Source: Thermodesulfatator atlanticus
GTDB taxonomy: Bacteria > Desulfobacterota > Thermodesulfobacteria > Thermodesulfobacteriales > Thermodesulfatatoraceae
Assembly: GCA_011321895.1 (NCBI GenBank)
Contig: DROK01000076.1
Span: 1-6,852 of the forward strand
Length of the DNA: 6,852 nt
Direction of reading: 5' to 3'
The notes beneath the pieces were generated by a model that was not told the DNA's origin, did no database searches, and saw only the letters and a program-made list of their open reading frames with translations. The position numbers were made by a program, and so were the translations under genes. Of the stretch, positions 5,890 to 6,852 are shown one piece after another (within the stretch, counting starts at the first letter, position 1; every line of letters begins with the position of its first letter).

Positions 5890-6852
5890 ATGGCGAACAA
5901 AAAGAGCGGTAAGGTTCTCGTCCTAGGAGGAGGCATTACGGGGGTTCAGGCGGCCCTGGATCTGGCGGCGCTGGGCTATTACGTCTACCTGGTGGAGAAG
6001 AAGGCCTCTATCGGGGGCGTAATGGCCCAGCTGGATAAGACCTTTCCCACTAACGATTGTAGTATCTGAATCCTGGCCCCCAAGTTGGTGGAGGCCGGTC
6101 GGTCTCCCAATATCGAGATCATCACGCTGGCAGAGCTAAAGGAACTTTCCGGGAAAGCGGGTGATTTCCGGGCCAGGCTTGAAATCAAGCCCCGTTACGT
6201 GGATCCACAAAAATGTACCTCCTGCGGGATGTGCATGACCTATTGTCCCAAGGAGGTGGTGGACGAGTATAACGAGCGTCTGACCTTCACCAAGGCGGCC
6301 CGGATCGATTACGCTCAGGCCGTGCCCACGGTCTACTACCTTGACGAAAAAGAGTGCTTGAGGCTTCAGCATGAGAGCTGCCAGCTCTGCGCCAACGTCT
6401 GCGGGCCAAACGCCATCGTGTTTGACCAGCAACCGGAGGAGCGGGAGCTTCACGTGGGGGCGGTGGTTTTGGCCTTGGGTTTTGGCCGCGTCCCGGAAGA
6501 AGTCCTAGAGAAATATGGCTACGGCAAATACCCGGACGTCCTTACCAGCCTTGAGCTGGAAAGGATGACCTGTGCTTCCGGGCCTACGGAAGGGGAGGTG
6601 CTAAGGCCCTCTGATTTTACCCATCCCCAGCGTATCGCCTTTCTCCAGTGCGTGGGTTCCCGGGATGTCACCTGTGGCAACGGTTATTGCTCTTCGGTCT
6701 GTTGCATGTACGCCATGAAAGAGGCCTCGGTAGTGAAAGAGCACCTACCGGAGGCCGAGATAGACCTCTTCTTCATGGATATCAGGACCCAGGGCAAGGG
6801 TTTTGACGAGGCCTTTAACCGGGCGGTGGAAAAGTATGGTTTTCGGACGATC
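5890..6852 (+). CDS. hdrA: Selenocysteine-containing HdrA-type FAD/iron-sulfur subunit (3' truncated by window)
   Basis: HdrA is the flavin subunit of heterodisulfide-reductase-type complexes that split electron pairs in the cytosol. The frame runs from the ATG at 5890 to the window edge, 321 codons with one internal UGA (6067-6069, codon 60). Visible elements are an FAD Rossmann motif [12 protein letters not shown] (about 11-22); [19 protein letters not shown] (51-69), where relatives have Cys at the UGA; a 4Fe-4S site Cys109, Cys112, Cys115, Cys119-Pro; a second set Cys156, Cys164, Cys167, Cys171; and a later QCVGSRD followed by [14 protein letters not shown]. Alignment to the family is continuous across the UGA, which argues for recoding over a pseudogene. 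AGAGGTG (5879-5885) sits four bases before the start. The gap to cooS is 63 bp without a terminator, so cotranscription is likely. Sec variants of HdrA are known from methanococci and some Sec-using deltaproteobacteria. Partner subunits are expected downstream but are not visible. Confidence 0.93.
6086..6109 (+). promoter_or_regulatory. Putative bacterial SECIS hairpin in hdrA
   Basis: GGAGGCC (6090-6096) pairs with GGTCTCC (6101-6107), seven pairs with one G-U, closing a four-base GGUC loop (6097-6100). On the 5' side U6089 bulges out, then G6088 pairs with C6108, and U6086-A6109 can form if G6087 also bulges. The E. coli fdhF SECIS has the same arrangement of a GGUC loop and a bulged U on the 5' arm. 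The loop starts 27 nt after the UGA, within the usual bacterial range. An alternative, mutually exclusive stem (6073-6078 with 6093-6098) exists, so the fold needs confirmation. Confidence 0.65.

Noticed and set aside
6067..6069. hdrA as a pseudogene with a nonsense mutation or sequencing error
   Set aside because: Possible in principle, but the UGA sits exactly at a Cys known to be replaced by Sec in this family, a SECIS-like hairpin follows at a suitable distance, and the rest of the frame is intact with all visible cluster-binding cysteines.

Overview
The window is about 6.9 kb of gene-dense DNA, moderately high in G+C. All genes lie on the + strand. Gene content and protein style point to an anaerobic, autotrophy-capable bacterium of the Thermodesulfobacteriota/Desulfobacterota type (a sulfate- or sulfur-metabolising, possibly thermophilic lineage). 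This assignment rests on a long-form formate-tetrahydrofolate ligase, a FolD with small insertions, a CO dehydrogenase beside a heterodisulfide-reductase subunit A, and apparent selenocysteine use. It is an inference from recalled family members, not from a search.

Layout. Positions 2-694 hold the 3' part of bioF (biotin synthesis), cut by the window edge. A 151-bp spacer with two perfect inverted repeats and a sigma70-like promoter leads into fhs (846-2609), which ends at a strong intrinsic terminator (2611-2640). The next spacer (2641-2813) is regulatory: two near-identical 16-bp sites exactly 21 bp apart, followed by a very good sigma54 (-24/-12) promoter at 2763-2778. folD (2814-3716), cooS (3778-5826) and hdrA (5890 to beyond the end) follow on the same strand, with short gaps, good ribosome binding sites and no terminator, so they look like one operon.

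How the genes work together. Fhs and FolD carry out the formate-to-methylene-tetrahydrofolate steps of the Wood-Ljungdahl methyl branch. CooS interconverts CO and CO2 for the carbonyl branch. HdrA is the FAD/iron-sulfur core of electron-bifurcating complexes, which in other acetogens and sulfate reducers couple to methylene-tetrahydrofolate reductase, hydrogenase or formate dehydrogenase modules. Genes for such partners and for the rest of acetyl-CoA synthase are expected downstream, but they lie outside the window.

Main points of interest. hdrA has an in-frame UGA at codon 60 (6067-6069), exactly where relatives have a conserved Cys. It is followed by a hairpin with a GGUC apical loop and a bulged U, resembling the E. 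coli SECIS element, so the gene very probably encodes a selenoprotein and would be mis-split by ordinary gene callers. The sigma54 promoter with tandem upstream sites suggests that an uncharacterised enhancer-binding protein controls the folD-cooS-hdrA operon.
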